Positions 7,845 to 16,268 are shown, numbered from the stretch's first letter. The stretch is DNA of 64,000 nucleotides from an uncultured Butyrivibrio sp. (GCA_946536145.1 CAMNEA010000009.1:1-64000), one strand, 5' to 3'. The notes: a model not told the origin generated them from the letters alone. A program made the numbers and translations.

Positions 7845-8723
7845 ATGGCTGGAATCAATGGTATTTCTGCTTATCAGCAGACAGAGAGTGCATGGAACTC
7901 AGCAAAAACTCAAAGTGATAAGTCTCAGATTACGTCTAAAACAGCCCCGGCAGCTGCTGCAAAAGATAGCAAAGCAGCTCCGATCGAAACAAAAAACTGG
8001 TCTCCAATAGACAATAAGAGCTCTCTTGTTCCCAGATCATCAGAATATGGCAGCACGATTGGTGATGTGCAGCTTTCTGCCAAGGCAAAAGACTATCTTG
8101 GAAAGTTGAAATCAAAGTTCCATAACATGGAGTTTATCACTGTCAGTAATGATATGAAGGCGCAGGTTCAGCAGAATGCTGCGTCCTATGGCAATGCCAA
8201 TAAGATGGTTGTGCTCATAGATGAAGAAAAGCTTGAGCGTATGGCCACAGATGAATCCTTCAGGAAGAAGTATGAGGGCATTATTGCCATGTCTCAGGCA
8301 AAAATGACACAGGCAAAGATGGGCTTATCAAGTAGCGGTGCTAATGTAAAGAATTTCGGCATGTCTGTTGATTCCAATGGGAAAGAGGGCTTTTTTGCCA
8401 CAGTAGGTAAGTCTTCAGATCTGCAAAAGAAACGAACAGAGAAGAAAACACAGAAGCTTCAGGAAAAAAAGAAAGCCGATAAAAAAGCCCGAGAGGAACG
8501 CCTGCAGAAGGTAAAAGACAAAAAGACGGATAATGCTGATACTGACAAGAAGGGCGATAAAACAATAGAGGATAATTATGATGAGGACTACGTAATTCTC
8601 GAGGCGGAGTCTATGGATGAGCTTCTGTCTAAGGCTCAGAGATATTCATATAATAGCGCGGCTGACAGAGTTATGACCTATTCAGAACGGATGGTTGGAA
8701 CTAAGGTTGATTACAAGGGATAA
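7845..8723 (+). CDS. DUF6033-like protein A, no signal peptide
   Basis: This protein has 292 residues. The N-terminus MAGINGISAYQQTESAW resembles several neighbours. A folded central part (about 75-150) contains KMVVLIDEEKLERMATDESFRKKYEGII, which matches in spacing and pattern the segments NVAIAPNILKQMANDP of the gene at 17527 and MVVIIPESLKEKMQKDP of the gene at 18479. A strongly basic coiled coil (about 185-230) follows, then a helical tail. I assign it to the DUF6033-type family of Clostridia from memory of its pattern; no biochemical function is known to me. AAGGAGG at 7829-7835 supports the start. It is followed after 12 bases by the gene at 8736. Confidence 0.6.
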   Translation: MAGINGISAYQQTESAWNSAKTQSDKSQITSKTAPAAAAKDSKAAPIETKNWSPIDNKSSLVPRSSEYGSTIGDVQLSAKAKDYLGKLKSKFHNMEFITVSNDMKAQVQQNAASYGNANKMVVLIDEEKLERMATDESFRKKYEGIIAMSQAKMTQAKMGLSSSGANVKNFGMSVDSNGKEGFFATVGKSSDLQKKRTEKKTQKLQEKKKADKKAREERLQKVKDKKTDNADTDKKGDKTIEDNYDEDYVILEAESMDELLSKAQRYSYNSAADRVMTYSERMVGTKVDYKG

Positions 8724-8735
8724 GGAGTTGATCAC

Positions 8736-9380
8736 ATGAGTATTTCAGGTGTGGATTATACAGGCTACCTGCACACATACGAAGCATATAGGATTCCTAA
8801 GGGGACTACTGTGAAAAACTCTGAAGGTGAAGACGTTATACTTTCCAAAGAAGAAGACCAGCTTGTTTTAACAGAGGAATCCAGTCGCCAGCTTGTGAAA
8901 GACCGCAAAGACTATGGTGACATGCTGAAGACACAGGCAGAAATGGCTGCTGAAAAAACACAATCTGCTGCTACGGAAAAATACATAAAAGATCAGGCTA
9001 AAGCGTTGGCTGTTTACAGAGCCTTGGCTAATGGTGACAACGTTCCGGCATCAGATGAGAGCAGATTGATGGATTATGATAAGAAGCTGTATCAGGCAGC
9101 CAAAATGGCACAGGCCATGGCTCAGATGCAAAAGAAAAAAGCGGAGTCAAAAGAATCCCAATGGGATCAGCGAGAAGAAGAAGCTCATAACAAGAAAATG
9201 GAAAAACTCTGTGAAGAATCAAATGAGGCTGCGCTGGCCATCGGCACCGAATATCACAAGTTTTATGAGGCACAGCTCCAAAATGTCGTGGAAATAGACT
9301 CCAGTGGGGTGGATCTATCATCACTCAAGACTTGTAATTTAGGGGGACTAACTGGTGAATATATAGATCTTTCGCTGTAG
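8736..9380 (+). CDS. unrecognised helical protein, no signal peptide
   Basis: This protein has 214 residues. It starts MSISGVDYTGYLHTYEAY, similar in style to the other products of this region. A short beta-rich stretch (about 20-50) is followed by a long helical region (about 55-185) rich in Ala, Lys, Glu and Gln, with AAKMAQAMAQMQKKKAES typical of coiled coils, and a short non-helical end. I do not recognise the family. It is the second gene of the operator 4 transcript, 12 bases after the DUF6033-like gene, with AAGGAG as ribosome binding site. Tight coupling suggests the two products work together. Confidence 0.65.
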   Translation: MSISGVDYTGYLHTYEAYRIPKGTTVKNSEGEDVILSKEEDQLVLTEESSRQLVKDRKDYGDMLKTQAEMAAEKTQSAATEKYIKDQAKALAVYRALANGDNVPASDESRLMDYDKKLYQAAKMAQAMAQMQKKKAESKESQWDQREEEAHNKKMEKLCEESNEAALAIGTEYHKFYEAQLQNVVEIDSSGVDLSSLKTCNLGGLTGEYIDLSL

Positions 9381-9392
9381 ATTGCAAATCTG

Positions 9393-9428
9393 TGTCTATT
9401 CATGCCGGTTTCACGTCTATTCATGCAA
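9393..9428 (+). promoter_or_regulatory. LytTR-type direct-repeat operator 5
   Basis: GTCTATTCATGCC (9394) and GTCTATTCATGCA (9415) are 21 bp apart and are the most nearly identical pair in the window. The site starts 13 bases after the previous stop codon and about 145 bases before the gene at 9560. Confidence 0.78.
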
Positions 9429-9477
9429 ACCAAGTAGAATTAGGTTCATATACAAAGTAAAATAAAAATAACAGAAT

Positions 9478-9525
9478 TGCCGGATATCAGCGGAAGGAAA
9501 AGCTTCATGGGTATTCGGCATTTGT
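9478..9525 (+). promoter_or_regulatory. conserved leader hairpin (first copy)
   Basis: TGCCGGATA (9478-9486) pairs with TATTCGGCA (9512-9520) with one G-U pair; TTTGTT follows. The stem has the same sequence as those at 10,922 and 12,371. It lies between operator 5 and the gene start. The loop contains GGAAGGAAA. Confidence 0.65.
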
Positions 9526-9559
9526 TATAAATGCTAAAAACTAGCTGGAGGTGTTCCTT

Positions 9560-10246
9560 ATGAAAAAGAAAACAATAGTTATTTGCGGAATAACACTTGC
9601 AATCATTGCTGTTGTTATTGGGGGAATACTTGTATCTTCTTCAAAGACAACGGCCTCAACATCATCAAGTGATTTATTCGAAGAGGATATTTATTATGTT
9701 CAGGATACTCTTTCAGGAGAACAAGAGAAAACAGCTTCACAGGATTATTTACCAGCAGAAGATATTACAGCAACAGAAGCTCCAGATGAGGTTGCCCACA
9801 CATTTGAGCCTGCTATGAAAACGCACGATAATAATAATATTGAAAATGACTATAGCCGAGTAATTGATAGGATACTCAACCAATACAATTCTGAACCGGT
9901 TGCCTGGAATAATACTATTGATTGGAAAGAGGATGCAGATGTTCTCGTAAAAATGGCTGAAGAGAACAAAGGTAGATATAAGGCATATGGAGTTATCAGC
10001 AAAGAAGCGGGGGCATATGGGATAGTACTGATTGATAATGTTGATTTTACAGAGTTTCATACGAACTATGTTTATGAAAAATGGTTTTATACAGGCAGTT
10101 CTTCAGGAGAGCCAGAATTAAAATGGGATAAAAGCAGGTTATATTTTACATATCCGGTTCCTTCAGGAGAAAGCTATATAATGAAGACCGTGGAAATTGA
10201 TTGTGGGAACGATTCCGGGCATATGGAATTTTGTATAGATGGGTAA
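9560..10246 (+). CDS. membrane-anchored outer protein of unknown function
   Basis: This protein has 228 residues: a basic start (MKKKTIV), one transmembrane helix (about 6-27), then a Ser/Thr-rich and acidic linker to about residue 95 and a compact domain of about 130 residues with KAYGVISKEAGAYGIVLIDN. There is no lipobox Cys, so it is probably an uncleaved signal anchor or a Sec-exported protein. The family is not recognised. GGAGGTG at 9547-9553 fits the ATG at 9560; the GTG at 9551 lies inside that site. It is followed after 14 bases by the HD-GYP gene, which suggests a sensor or partner of that enzyme, an inference from position. Confidence 0.6.
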   Translation: MKKKTIVICGITLAIIAVVIGGILVSSSKTTASTSSSDLFEEDIYYVQDTLSGEQEKTASQDYLPAEDITATEAPDEVAHTFEPAMKTHDNNNIENDYSRVIDRILNQYNSEPVAWNNTIDWKEDADVLVKMAEENKGRYKAYGVISKEAGAYGIVLIDNVDFTEFHTNYVYEKWFYTGSSSGEPELKWDKSRLYFTYPVPSGESYIMKTVEIDCGNDSGHMEFCIDG

Positions 10247-10260
10247 TAAGGAACGTTTTG

Positions 10261-10827
10261 ATGGATGGACCAGTTTCATTTTTCTTCAAAAACAAAGAAG
10301 TGCAGTGGCATTGTAAGCATGTTCAAAATCTTACCATGCTGTTTTATGAGAACCTGCCGCATGAATATCAAAATGTGGTGAATCCAGTTGGACTGGAGTA
10401 TGCTGCCTTTTTGCATGACATAGGGAAACTGGAAATTTCCGAGTCTATATTGAATAAGCCTGGCAAGCTTGATGATGAGGAATGGAAAATAATGCGTACT
10501 CATCCGGAGCTTGGTGTAAAAATAATAGAATCGCTTGGTTTATTTGATGGGATTACAGACTGGGTTTTATATCATCATGAGAGAATTGATGGAAAAGGTT
10601 ATTATAAGCTAAAGGGGCCCGATATTCCTCTTGCTTCAAGGATAATTGCTATCACTGACACTTATTCAGCAATAACGATGAAACGACCTTATGAAGATGC
10701 AAAAACTCATGAGGAAGCTTTCAGAATTATCAGAGAAGTTGCTGGCACACAGCTTGATAAAGAATTAGTGGATATATTTACATCCATTTCCAAGACAGTA
10801 CTGGAGGAATGTCGGCCATGTACATGA
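10261..10827 (+). CDS. HD-GYP domain cyclic-di-GMP phosphodiesterase-like protein
   Basis: This 188-residue protein is almost entirely an HD-GYP domain. Visible motifs are HCKHV near the start, the metal-binding HDIGK (about 54-58), the HHERIDGKGYY motif (about 103-113; GYY replaces the classical GYP, a change common in Firmicutes) and RIIAITDTYSAITMKRPY (about 126-143). HD-GYP enzymes hydrolyse cyclic di-GMP to pGpG or GMP, which usually favours motility over attachment. No sensory domain is attached, so input may come from the membrane protein encoded just upstream. I start at the ATG at 10261 after AAGGAA. Activity is inferred from conserved ligands, not shown. Confidence 0.85.
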   Translation: MDGPVSFFFKNKEVQWHCKHVQNLTMLFYENLPHEYQNVVNPVGLEYAAFLHDIGKLEISESILNKPGKLDDEEWKIMRTHPELGVKIIESLGLFDGITDWVLYHHERIDGKGYYKLKGPDIPLASRIIAITDTYSAITMKRPYEDAKTHEEAFRIIREVAGTQLDKELVDIFTSISKTVLEECRPCT

Positions 10828-10832
10828 GATGA

Positions 10833-10867
10833 GGTCTATTTATGTCATTTTAACGTCTATTCATGCC
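10833..10867 (+). promoter_or_regulatory. LytTR-type direct-repeat operator 6
   Basis: GTCTATTTATGTC (10834) and GTCTATTCATGCC (10855) are 21 bp apart. The block GTCTATTTATGTCATTTTAA at the left is identical to that of operator 4. TATTAA begins about seven bases after the second CATG and would serve as the -10 box. Confidence 0.78.
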
Positions 10868-10921
10868 ACAAATATTAAGATGACTTATGCCTTTACCGAT
10901 ATTTATATCAGCAAAGGATTT

Positions 10922-10966
10922 GCCGGATATCAATGGATTGAACAATCTGATGATATTCGGCTTTTT
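10922..10966 (+). promoter_or_regulatory. conserved leader hairpin with T-run (second copy)
   Basis: GCCGGATATCA (10922-10932) pairs with TGATATTCGGC (10951-10961), followed by TTTTT. The loop holds GGATTGAACAATC, which can form a small inner stem. It has the form of an intrinsic terminator but lies inside the leader, 24 bases before the next start codon. Confidence 0.75.
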
Positions 10967-10990
10967 ATGTGATATGAAGGAGTGATGGCT

Positions 10991-11620
10991 ATGAATATAG
11001 GTGCTGTAAGTAACGCCTATTCCTATCAGGGAATAGGTAGCGAAGGAACTAAGAATAAAAACAATAATGTAGCCGGTGATTTTAAAAATACTCTTGATAA
11101 CGGATATACGGTTACAGAATCTTCCGGTCTTACTCTTCACTATAAAAAGGTGGCAGAAGATGGTTCAAGATGTCTGAGCTCGTGGGTCGATGCGCGTTCT
11201 GGGATAAACACTGCCATATATAAGCCTGCAGATTTTGACGAAAACGATCCAGAGTACAGGGTTGAAATATGGGATAAGAACGGGAATAAGACTGAGCAGA
11301 TGGTGAAAATTTCTGAAGTTGATCCTACCAATGCAACTTCCGCAGAAATGCATGCTTATTCGTCATATCTGTCAGACTCAGGAAAGTGCAAAAGTGCAGT
11401 TGACAGTTTCCTCATGTCCAGGGACAGAATCTATGATAAGACCCCGGACTATGATGGCCTTGAAAAAGCTAACTTCATGGATTTGGCACGCGATATGATG
11501 CAGATGCAGTACACAGTTGGAAATATGCAGGGTTATCTTAAGTTCAAGGCATTCTATGATGCGCTGTTAGATAGCAGAAATGCTTTTGGGATGAGCATGA
11601 AATCAAATGCATTCGTATGA
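10991..11620 (+). CDS. VDP-module protein 1, no signal peptide
   Basis: This protein has 209 residues. The N-terminus MNIGAVSNAYSYQGIG closely resembles that of the gene at 17527. Residues about 65-130 hold a beta-rich segment (DPEYRVEIWDKNGNKTEQM) ending in KISEVDPTNATSAEMHAYSSYL, a module also seen in the genes at 11667, 12446 and 13196. A helical C-terminus follows. The family is not recognised. Three starts are possible (GTG 10982, ATG 10985, ATG 10991); AAGGAG at 10977-10982 is best spaced for 10991, which also matches the sibling N-termini. Confidence 0.6.
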   Translation: MNIGAVSNAYSYQGIGSEGTKNKNNNVAGDFKNTLDNGYTVTESSGLTLHYKKVAEDGSRCLSSWVDARSGINTAIYKPADFDENDPEYRVEIWDKNGNKTEQMVKISEVDPTNATSAEMHAYSSYLSDSGKCKSAVDSFLMSRDRIYDKTPDYDGLEKANFMDLARDMMQMQYTVGNMQGYLKFKAFYDALLDSRNAFGMSMKSNAFV

Positions 11621-11666
11621 AATTGTAGTAGCTGATGCAAAAAAGATATGCTGAAAGGTTCATGAT

Positions 11667-12278
11667 ATGAGTATTGGGTTGATAAAAGGTGATTTTGCGC
11701 TATCTTCAATGGCATATTTTAATGACGTAACATCGGTTGATGGTCATGAAACAGATCAGGATAAATCTTCTTTTAAAGATAAATTGTTGGAAAAACAGGA
11801 GTGTCTGCTTGATACTGTTAAAAAATCAGAAATGGTAAATGCCAATGATGAAGTTGATAGGATGGAAAGACAAGATCAGAGCAAACCAGTTTATCACTGG
11901 CATGATGGGAATTTTGGGTATACTGTGAATGTGTACAGAAATGAGGGAACAGAATCAGAGTATACAGTAAAACTTATTTATGATGACGGAAAAATAGAAG
12001 AAAGAACTGTTAATGCGGATATGGTCGATGCCTCATCATGTAATATTACAGATCTTTCTGTAAAGCTGTATCATCTTGAGGACCAAGGAAAAATAGAAAA
12101 CGCAGGAGTGCAGATCATTCAGGCACAAATTTATATGAGATACAACTTGCCGGAAGCTGATGATCATACTGTAATTGACTTTAGAAGCAGGTACGAACGG
12201 CTGCTGATGCTGGAGATAAAAAACAATGGATCTCCGAAGTATATAAAAGACCTTATGGATCTTCTCAAATGGATTTAG
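11667..12278 (+). CDS. VDP-module protein 2 (paralogue of the next gene)
   Basis: This protein has 203 residues. After a variable, polar first 70 residues it matches the product of the gene at 12446 over the remaining length: YHWHDGNFGYTVNVYRNEG, SEYTVKLIYDDGKIEER, NITDLSVKLYHLEDQGK and a final DLMDLLKWI (LLDILKWL in the partner). The central part is the shared VDP module in a form with VDASSCN instead of VDPTNAT. There is no signal peptide. The pair arose by duplication; the first 70 residues have diverged much more than the rest. It is probably cotranscribed with the gene at 10991, 46 bases upstream. Confidence 0.62.
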   Translation: MSIGLIKGDFALSSMAYFNDVTSVDGHETDQDKSSFKDKLLEKQECLLDTVKKSEMVNANDEVDRMERQDQSKPVYHWHDGNFGYTVNVYRNEGTESEYTVKLIYDDGKIEERTVNADMVDASSCNITDLSVKLYHLEDQGKIENAGVQIIQAQIYMRYNLPEADDHTVIDFRSRYERLLMLEIKNNGSPKYIKDLMDLLKWI

Positions 12279-12285
12279 CAAAAAC

Positions 12286-12321
12286 ATGCTAATCATGCCA
12301 TTATAACGTCTATTCATGACA
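12286..12321 (+). promoter_or_regulatory. LytTR-type direct-repeat operator 7 (left half degenerate)
   Basis: GTCTATTCATGAC at 12308 is a full copy; the left partner exactly 21 bp upstream reads TGCTAATCATGCC, with three changes. The left copy begins eight bases after the stop of the previous gene. TATTAA follows seven bases after the right CATG. Confidence 0.68.
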
Positions 12322-12370
12322 GCCATATTAAGCAGAACACATCAATACCGATATTAATAGTGATGGAACA

Positions 12371-12416
12371 GCCGGATATCAAAGGATTGAGTAGCCTGGG
12401 GATATTCGGCATTTTT
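12371..12416 (+). promoter_or_regulatory. conserved leader hairpin with T-run (third copy)
   Basis: GCCGGATATC (12371-12380) pairs with GATATTCGGC (12401-12410), then ATTTTT. The loop contains AAAGGATTGAG, sharing GGATTGA with the second copy. It lies 30 bases before the start codon of the gene at 12446. Confidence 0.75.
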
Positions 12417-12445
12417 ATACCGGAAATAAAGGAGGTGCATAATCC

Positions 12446-13063
12446 ATGCAGGTTAATTCACAGTATTTAAGCTATGTCAGCACTTTCTCGGGAGTCCGAA
12501 CCGGCATCAGATCATCTCCGGCAGATGAATGTGATAATTCCGGAACAAGCTCTTTTGCAAACAAGCTATCTGAAAAGAGCAGGATCTATGAGCCGGAAAC
12601 TGAAAACAACAGAAAAACCGAGGAGACCGCTATAAATCCAGAAGAGACTGCTACATCAGGCGAGCCTACATATCACTGGTATGACGGGCAATATGGCTAC
12701 CATGCCTATGTCTACAGAAATGATGGTTCAGATTCCGAGTATACCGTGAAGCTGCAGTATAACGATGGGAGATGTGAGGAACGCCTGGTAGATGTAGACA
12801 GCGTGGATGGCTCCAATTGCAATTTTATTGATCTTTCAGTAAGAATGCACCACCTGAAGGATGAGGGGAAGCTTGATCAGAAGGATGTGATGATGAACCT
12901 TGTATCAGCACATTACAAGATGCAGTACAGTATGCCTGATGCAGATATGAATACTAACATAAACTTCAGAAGTTGGTACGAGCAACAGCTAAAGCTCAAT
13001 ATGAACAATACCATGTCACCCAGAGGAGTCCAGGGACTTCTCGACATATTAAAGTGGCTGTAG
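12446..13063 (+). CDS. VDP-module protein 3 (paralogue of the previous gene)
   Basis: This protein has 205 residues, starting MQVNSQYLSYVSTFSGVR, without a Sec signal. The first 70 residues are Ser/Glu/Thr-rich and probably unfolded. From about residue 73 it follows the gene at 11667 closely: YHWYDGQYGYHAYVYRNDG, SEYTVKLQYNDGRCEER, FIDLSVRMHHLKDEGK, LLDILKWL. AAAGGAGGTG upstream is a strong ribosome binding site. It is the first gene of the operator 7 transcript, which may run through 13196, 15364 and 16269, since no operator or clear terminator interrupts it. Confidence 0.62.
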   Translation: MQVNSQYLSYVSTFSGVRTGIRSSPADECDNSGTSSFANKLSEKSRIYEPETENNRKTEETAINPEETATSGEPTYHWYDGQYGYHAYVYRNDGSDSEYTVKLQYNDGRCEERLVDVDSVDGSNCNFIDLSVRMHHLKDEGKLDQKDVMMNLVSAHYKMQYSMPDADMNTNINFRSWYEQQLKLNMNNTMSPRGVQGLLDILKWL

Positions 13064-13155
13064 TTGTTAAAGAATTATGTGAAAGAAGGTGGCGCCAAAG
13101 ACAAAATGATGTAACTGAAGGTTATTTGCCCACTCGGTCCTTTCCGGAGAGTGGC

Positions 13156-13181
13156 GCGGCTCTGAATGACGGACGAGCCGC
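13156..13181 (+). repeat. perfect GC-rich hairpin before the 708-residue protein gene
   Basis: GCGGCTC (13156-13162) pairs with GAGCCGC (13175-13181) around a 12-base loop. No T-run follows, and the ribosome binding site AAAGGA starts three bases later. It could affect mRNA processing or translation. The region 13064-13155 contains nothing else I recognise. Confidence 0.55.
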
Positions 13182-13195
13182 AGAAAGGAACACTT

Positions 13196-15322
13196 ATGTC
13201 AAATACAATTACAAACGGAAACTATTATTACTCGCAGAGTGCATTTGTGCAGAGTGCCCACTATTATTCAAACCAGACCATCGGAAATAGTGATTTCCAG
13301 AGTGCTGTTCTTGAAAAAGACGAGGATTCACCAGAGGTTGTAGATACCCTGGAAAAAGAGGAAGAACCCAAAAAGAAGGGCTACACAAGGGTGATCACAG
13401 CGAATGTGTGGAACTCGGGTTATACCGCAACACAGCTTTCCGATGGTAAAACAGCATATTCATATCAGGGTGTAATGCAGAAGTTTGAAATTCGGATTGA
13501 TGTGGATGGTGACAGCAGAAAGTATACTGCAACCGGAACTGATGAGAATGGCAAGGAGTTCTCAAAGGAAATCGATCCATATAACGTTGATCCGACCGAC
13601 TCTGATTTTACTGAATTTGCGGCACTTTGCTCATATATCCGCGATACAGAAGGTATTGCTGATGAAGCCATGCAGGCAGTAGATGGCGTAGCTCCTGATG
13701 ATATCTTTGAGAAAAAGAATTATCTATCAGAGCTTAACGGTTCCATAAACAACTTCCAGATGATGGGCGTAAGCACTCTTGGAGCTGAGCAGCTTCTTTC
13801 CCACATAAACAGGCTGATGGAAGTCATGATGACATCAGGTGTTGGCACAGGCATTTCTCCTGAGCCGGTAGAGAATGCAACAACATTTGCAGGAGCCAAA
13901 GTCTGGGGAGATACCGGAAGCTTTGGTACTTTTTCAGGATTCCGGTTCCAGGCAATAAGTTATTTTGGCAGCCGGGAAATAGGCGGCGCTGAAACAACTG
14001 ATGCCACAAAACCTGTAGAAGTGAGCGATAAGGAAGACGAACAGAAAGAGATAGTTACTCCCTTAAGTGGAATGGGCACACTTCCTGTCGGAAATATGAC
14101 TTATGTGATGACTGCATCAGAAGTATTCAAGCCCGGCTCAGATGATGCTGTTGTCCGGGTGCATGTCGGTGACCAGGACATTGACGTAAATATAAATGAA
14201 GTTGATCCTAAGCATGCATCGGCAGTAGAGATGTTCGCTTACTGCCAATATGCAGATGCCCATGACACAGGAACGGGATATACTTTTGGCAGTTACAGCG
14301 TGCTTAAAAATGTTACAGATCCTTTGAGAAAGACAGAGTATGCTTCACTGGATGAGGCTATCTCCAAAAAGAGTAACTGGAGCGATACAATTTCTGGTTC
14401 CAAAGCTTCCTTTACAAAAGAACAGACAAAAGAAAAATTTGACTCATCCGTACTTCTGAAAATGCTGGAAGAAACCGCTAATCTCTTTGCAACCAAGGGT
14501 GGAGACAAGGATTTGGGAGATCTTACAGATGAAGAGTGGGAAAAGCTCCTTGGCGATACTGATAAAGCTGTCAATGAAGCAAAAGAAACAGCATCGGCAG
14601 ATAATACATATGCAAAAGCGGAGTATAGATATGAAGTATCTGTTTATGCTTCATCAGTTTCCGGTGCTGCAGATACTTCCGACCAGAGAAAGTCCGAGCT
14701 TGGTCTGATTTCCATGGATGCTAACGGAGTACGCTATTCCAATAGTGAAACTAATGGGATTGATTGGGAGATTGAATTCCAAAACGATGAAGATTATGAG
14801 CGCGCCCAACTTATCATGGAGTGGGTAGCTCAGAACAATATCAGTTCAGAGTTTATAGCTGATAAAGATAAGTGGTCAGGCTACATGTCGGGTAAAATCA
14901 GCGAAGCATCCTTCAAGGATTGGATACAGAACGGTTCTGTAGATGAATCAGAAGAGATGAAAGAAGAAACCGAGGCTGAACGCATGAAGCGCCTTATTCA
15001 GGAAAACTGGGAAAACGGTAAGATACAAAAAGCCATGGACGGATATGAGTTCATGAAGATGCAGGGTGAACTTATCGAGCGGAATATTGAGAAGCTCAGG
15101 AAGAATCAGAAAACCACCCGAGAAAGACTTCTTGAGCAGGATCCCAATGCAGCCAGCAAATGGTATATGTATGATGGCGGAAGTAAACGCTATTCCTTTG
15201 ATGAGTTTTGCAAGTTTATGGACGCTAAAGATGCAGAGCTGCGCGCCAATGCCCCGGAGTTCAAGAACCCGTATCTTGAAATGGCAAACGACATCCTGAA
15301 TCGGAGGAAGAAGGAAGCATAA
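13196..15322 (+). CDS. large VDP-module protein with two module copies
   Basis: This protein has 708 residues and no signal peptide (MSNTITNGNYYYSQSAF). A first VDP module at about 85-165 has YTATGTDENGKEF and DPYNVDPTDSDFTEFAALCSYI; a second at about 305-370 has VRVHVGDQDIDVNINEVDPKHASAVEMFAYCQY. Between them lie helical linkers. The C-terminal 120 residues are charged and helical. It is the largest product of the cluster and may act as a scaffold for the smaller VDP proteins, which is inference. I choose the ATG at 13196 because AAAGGA is six bases upstream; an in-frame ATG at 13166 lies within the hairpin region and has no ribosome binding site. Confidence 0.62.
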   Translation: MSNTITNGNYYYSQSAFVQSAHYYSNQTIGNSDFQSAVLEKDEDSPEVVDTLEKEEEPKKKGYTRVITANVWNSGYTATQLSDGKTAYSYQGVMQKFEIRIDVDGDSRKYTATGTDENGKEFSKEIDPYNVDPTDSDFTEFAALCSYIRDTEGIADEAMQAVDGVAPDDIFEKKNYLSELNGSINNFQMMGVSTLGAEQLLSHINRLMEVMMTSGVGTGISPEPVENATTFAGAKVWGDTGSFGTFSGFRFQAISYFGSREIGGAETTDATKPVEVSDKEDEQKEIVTPLSGMGTLPVGNMTYVMTASEVFKPGSDDAVVRVHVGDQDIDVNINEVDPKHASAVEMFAYCQYADAHDTGTGYTFGSYSVLKNVTDPLRKTEYASLDEAISKKSNWSDTISGSKASFTKEQTKEKFDSSVLLKMLEETANLFATKGGDKDLGDLTDEEWEKLLGDTDKAVNEAKETASADNTYAKAEYRYEVSVYASSVSGAADTSDQRKSELGLISMDANGVRYSNSETNGIDWEIEFQNDEDYERAQLIMEWVAQNNISSEFIADKDKWSGYMSGKISEASFKDWIQNGSVDESEEMKEETEAERMKRLIQENWENGKIQKAMDGYEFMKMQGELIERNIEKLRKNQKTTRERLLEQDPNAASKWYMYDGGSKRYSFDEFCKFMDAKDAELRANAPEFKNPYLEMANDILNRRKKEA

Positions 15323-15363
15323 CACGCAATTTTCATGTACCTCAAGAATAGGAGGCGGTATTA

Positions 15364-16221
15364 GTGAGAGTGCAAAGGCAGTCAAATATGAATATAGCCC
15401 AGCTTCTCTTGACTGGCGGAAGAGGAGCAGGAGAATATAAATCCAATAAAATTGGGAATAGAGGACGCCGTGATGAATATGTGCACGGAATAATATCGCC
15501 TACTATTACTTATTCAAAGAATAATAGTAGAACAATCGGCATATCAAAATCTGTGATGGATGCAATAAACTTTGGTTATACAAACATTCATAAGGACCAT
15601 GGCGAAACAGTAAACTCCATCAAGGTAAACGGAAAAGAATACTCAAAGAAAAGTCTTCCGACAGTTGATGAAGCCTGGTGCTCTACGATACAGGCCAAAG
15701 ATAATGTTGTACACTTTGATAATGAAAAATATTACAAATATACAGATAAAGATGGCTGCCTGCATACCTTTTCATGTGACCATGACAGGCTTACGCAACC
15801 CTATTCGGATCTGATATCCGGACGGCAAAACAGTAAAAGCTATGAAATAACGAAGTTTTGGAACATGCTCTCGCAGGATGGAACATATTTAGGTTTATAC
15901 TATAGTGCTACTGAACAGAAACAGTTTCTAAATGATGCCGGAATCAAAGAGGGATTCTTTTCTGTGGAAAGTGGTTCAAGGAAGCAGGATTACTTTTATT
16001 CCAATGGAAATGCGGGCGTAGCTGTAAGAAAGTTTGAGTATGATGCGGTATATGACATGTATACCAACAGGGGCAGCGCCTTGTTTAATAAATATGAAGT
16101 GGGATCTGTCTTTAAAATTGGTGGCAAGGAATATACTTTAAATGAGGATCGGAAGCTTGATATACCATATGGAGAAGATATTTTTGATATCCAGTTTCCA
16201 CAGATGAAATCAGATGTTTAA
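15364..16221 (+). CDS. unrecognised protein of the LytTR cluster
   Basis: This protein has 285 residues and no signal peptide. It begins with a GTG preceded by TAGGAGG (15349-15355) at good spacing; an in-frame ATG at 15388 gives MNIAQLLLTGG, which looks more like the neighbours' N-termini, so that start is also possible. The middle has FDNEKYYKYTDKDGCLHTFSCD and a probable beta-rich domain to the end (FKIGGKEYTLNEDRKLDIPYG). I do not recognise the family. It follows the 708-residue protein gene by 41 bases. Confidence 0.58.
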   Translation: MRVQRQSNMNIAQLLLTGGRGAGEYKSNKIGNRGRRDEYVHGIISPTITYSKNNSRTIGISKSVMDAINFGYTNIHKDHGETVNSIKVNGKEYSKKSLPTVDEAWCSTIQAKDNVVHFDNEKYYKYTDKDGCLHTFSCDHDRLTQPYSDLISGRQNSKSYEITKFWNMLSQDGTYLGLYYSATEQKQFLNDAGIKEGFFSVESGSRKQDYFYSNGNAGVAVRKFEYDAVYDMYTNRGSALFNKYEVGSVFKIGGKEYTLNEDRKLDIPYGEDIFDIQFPQMKSDV

Positions 16222-16268
16222 AGCAATAATTGAAAAACATTATAGTCCATACAAGCAAGGAGCAAACC

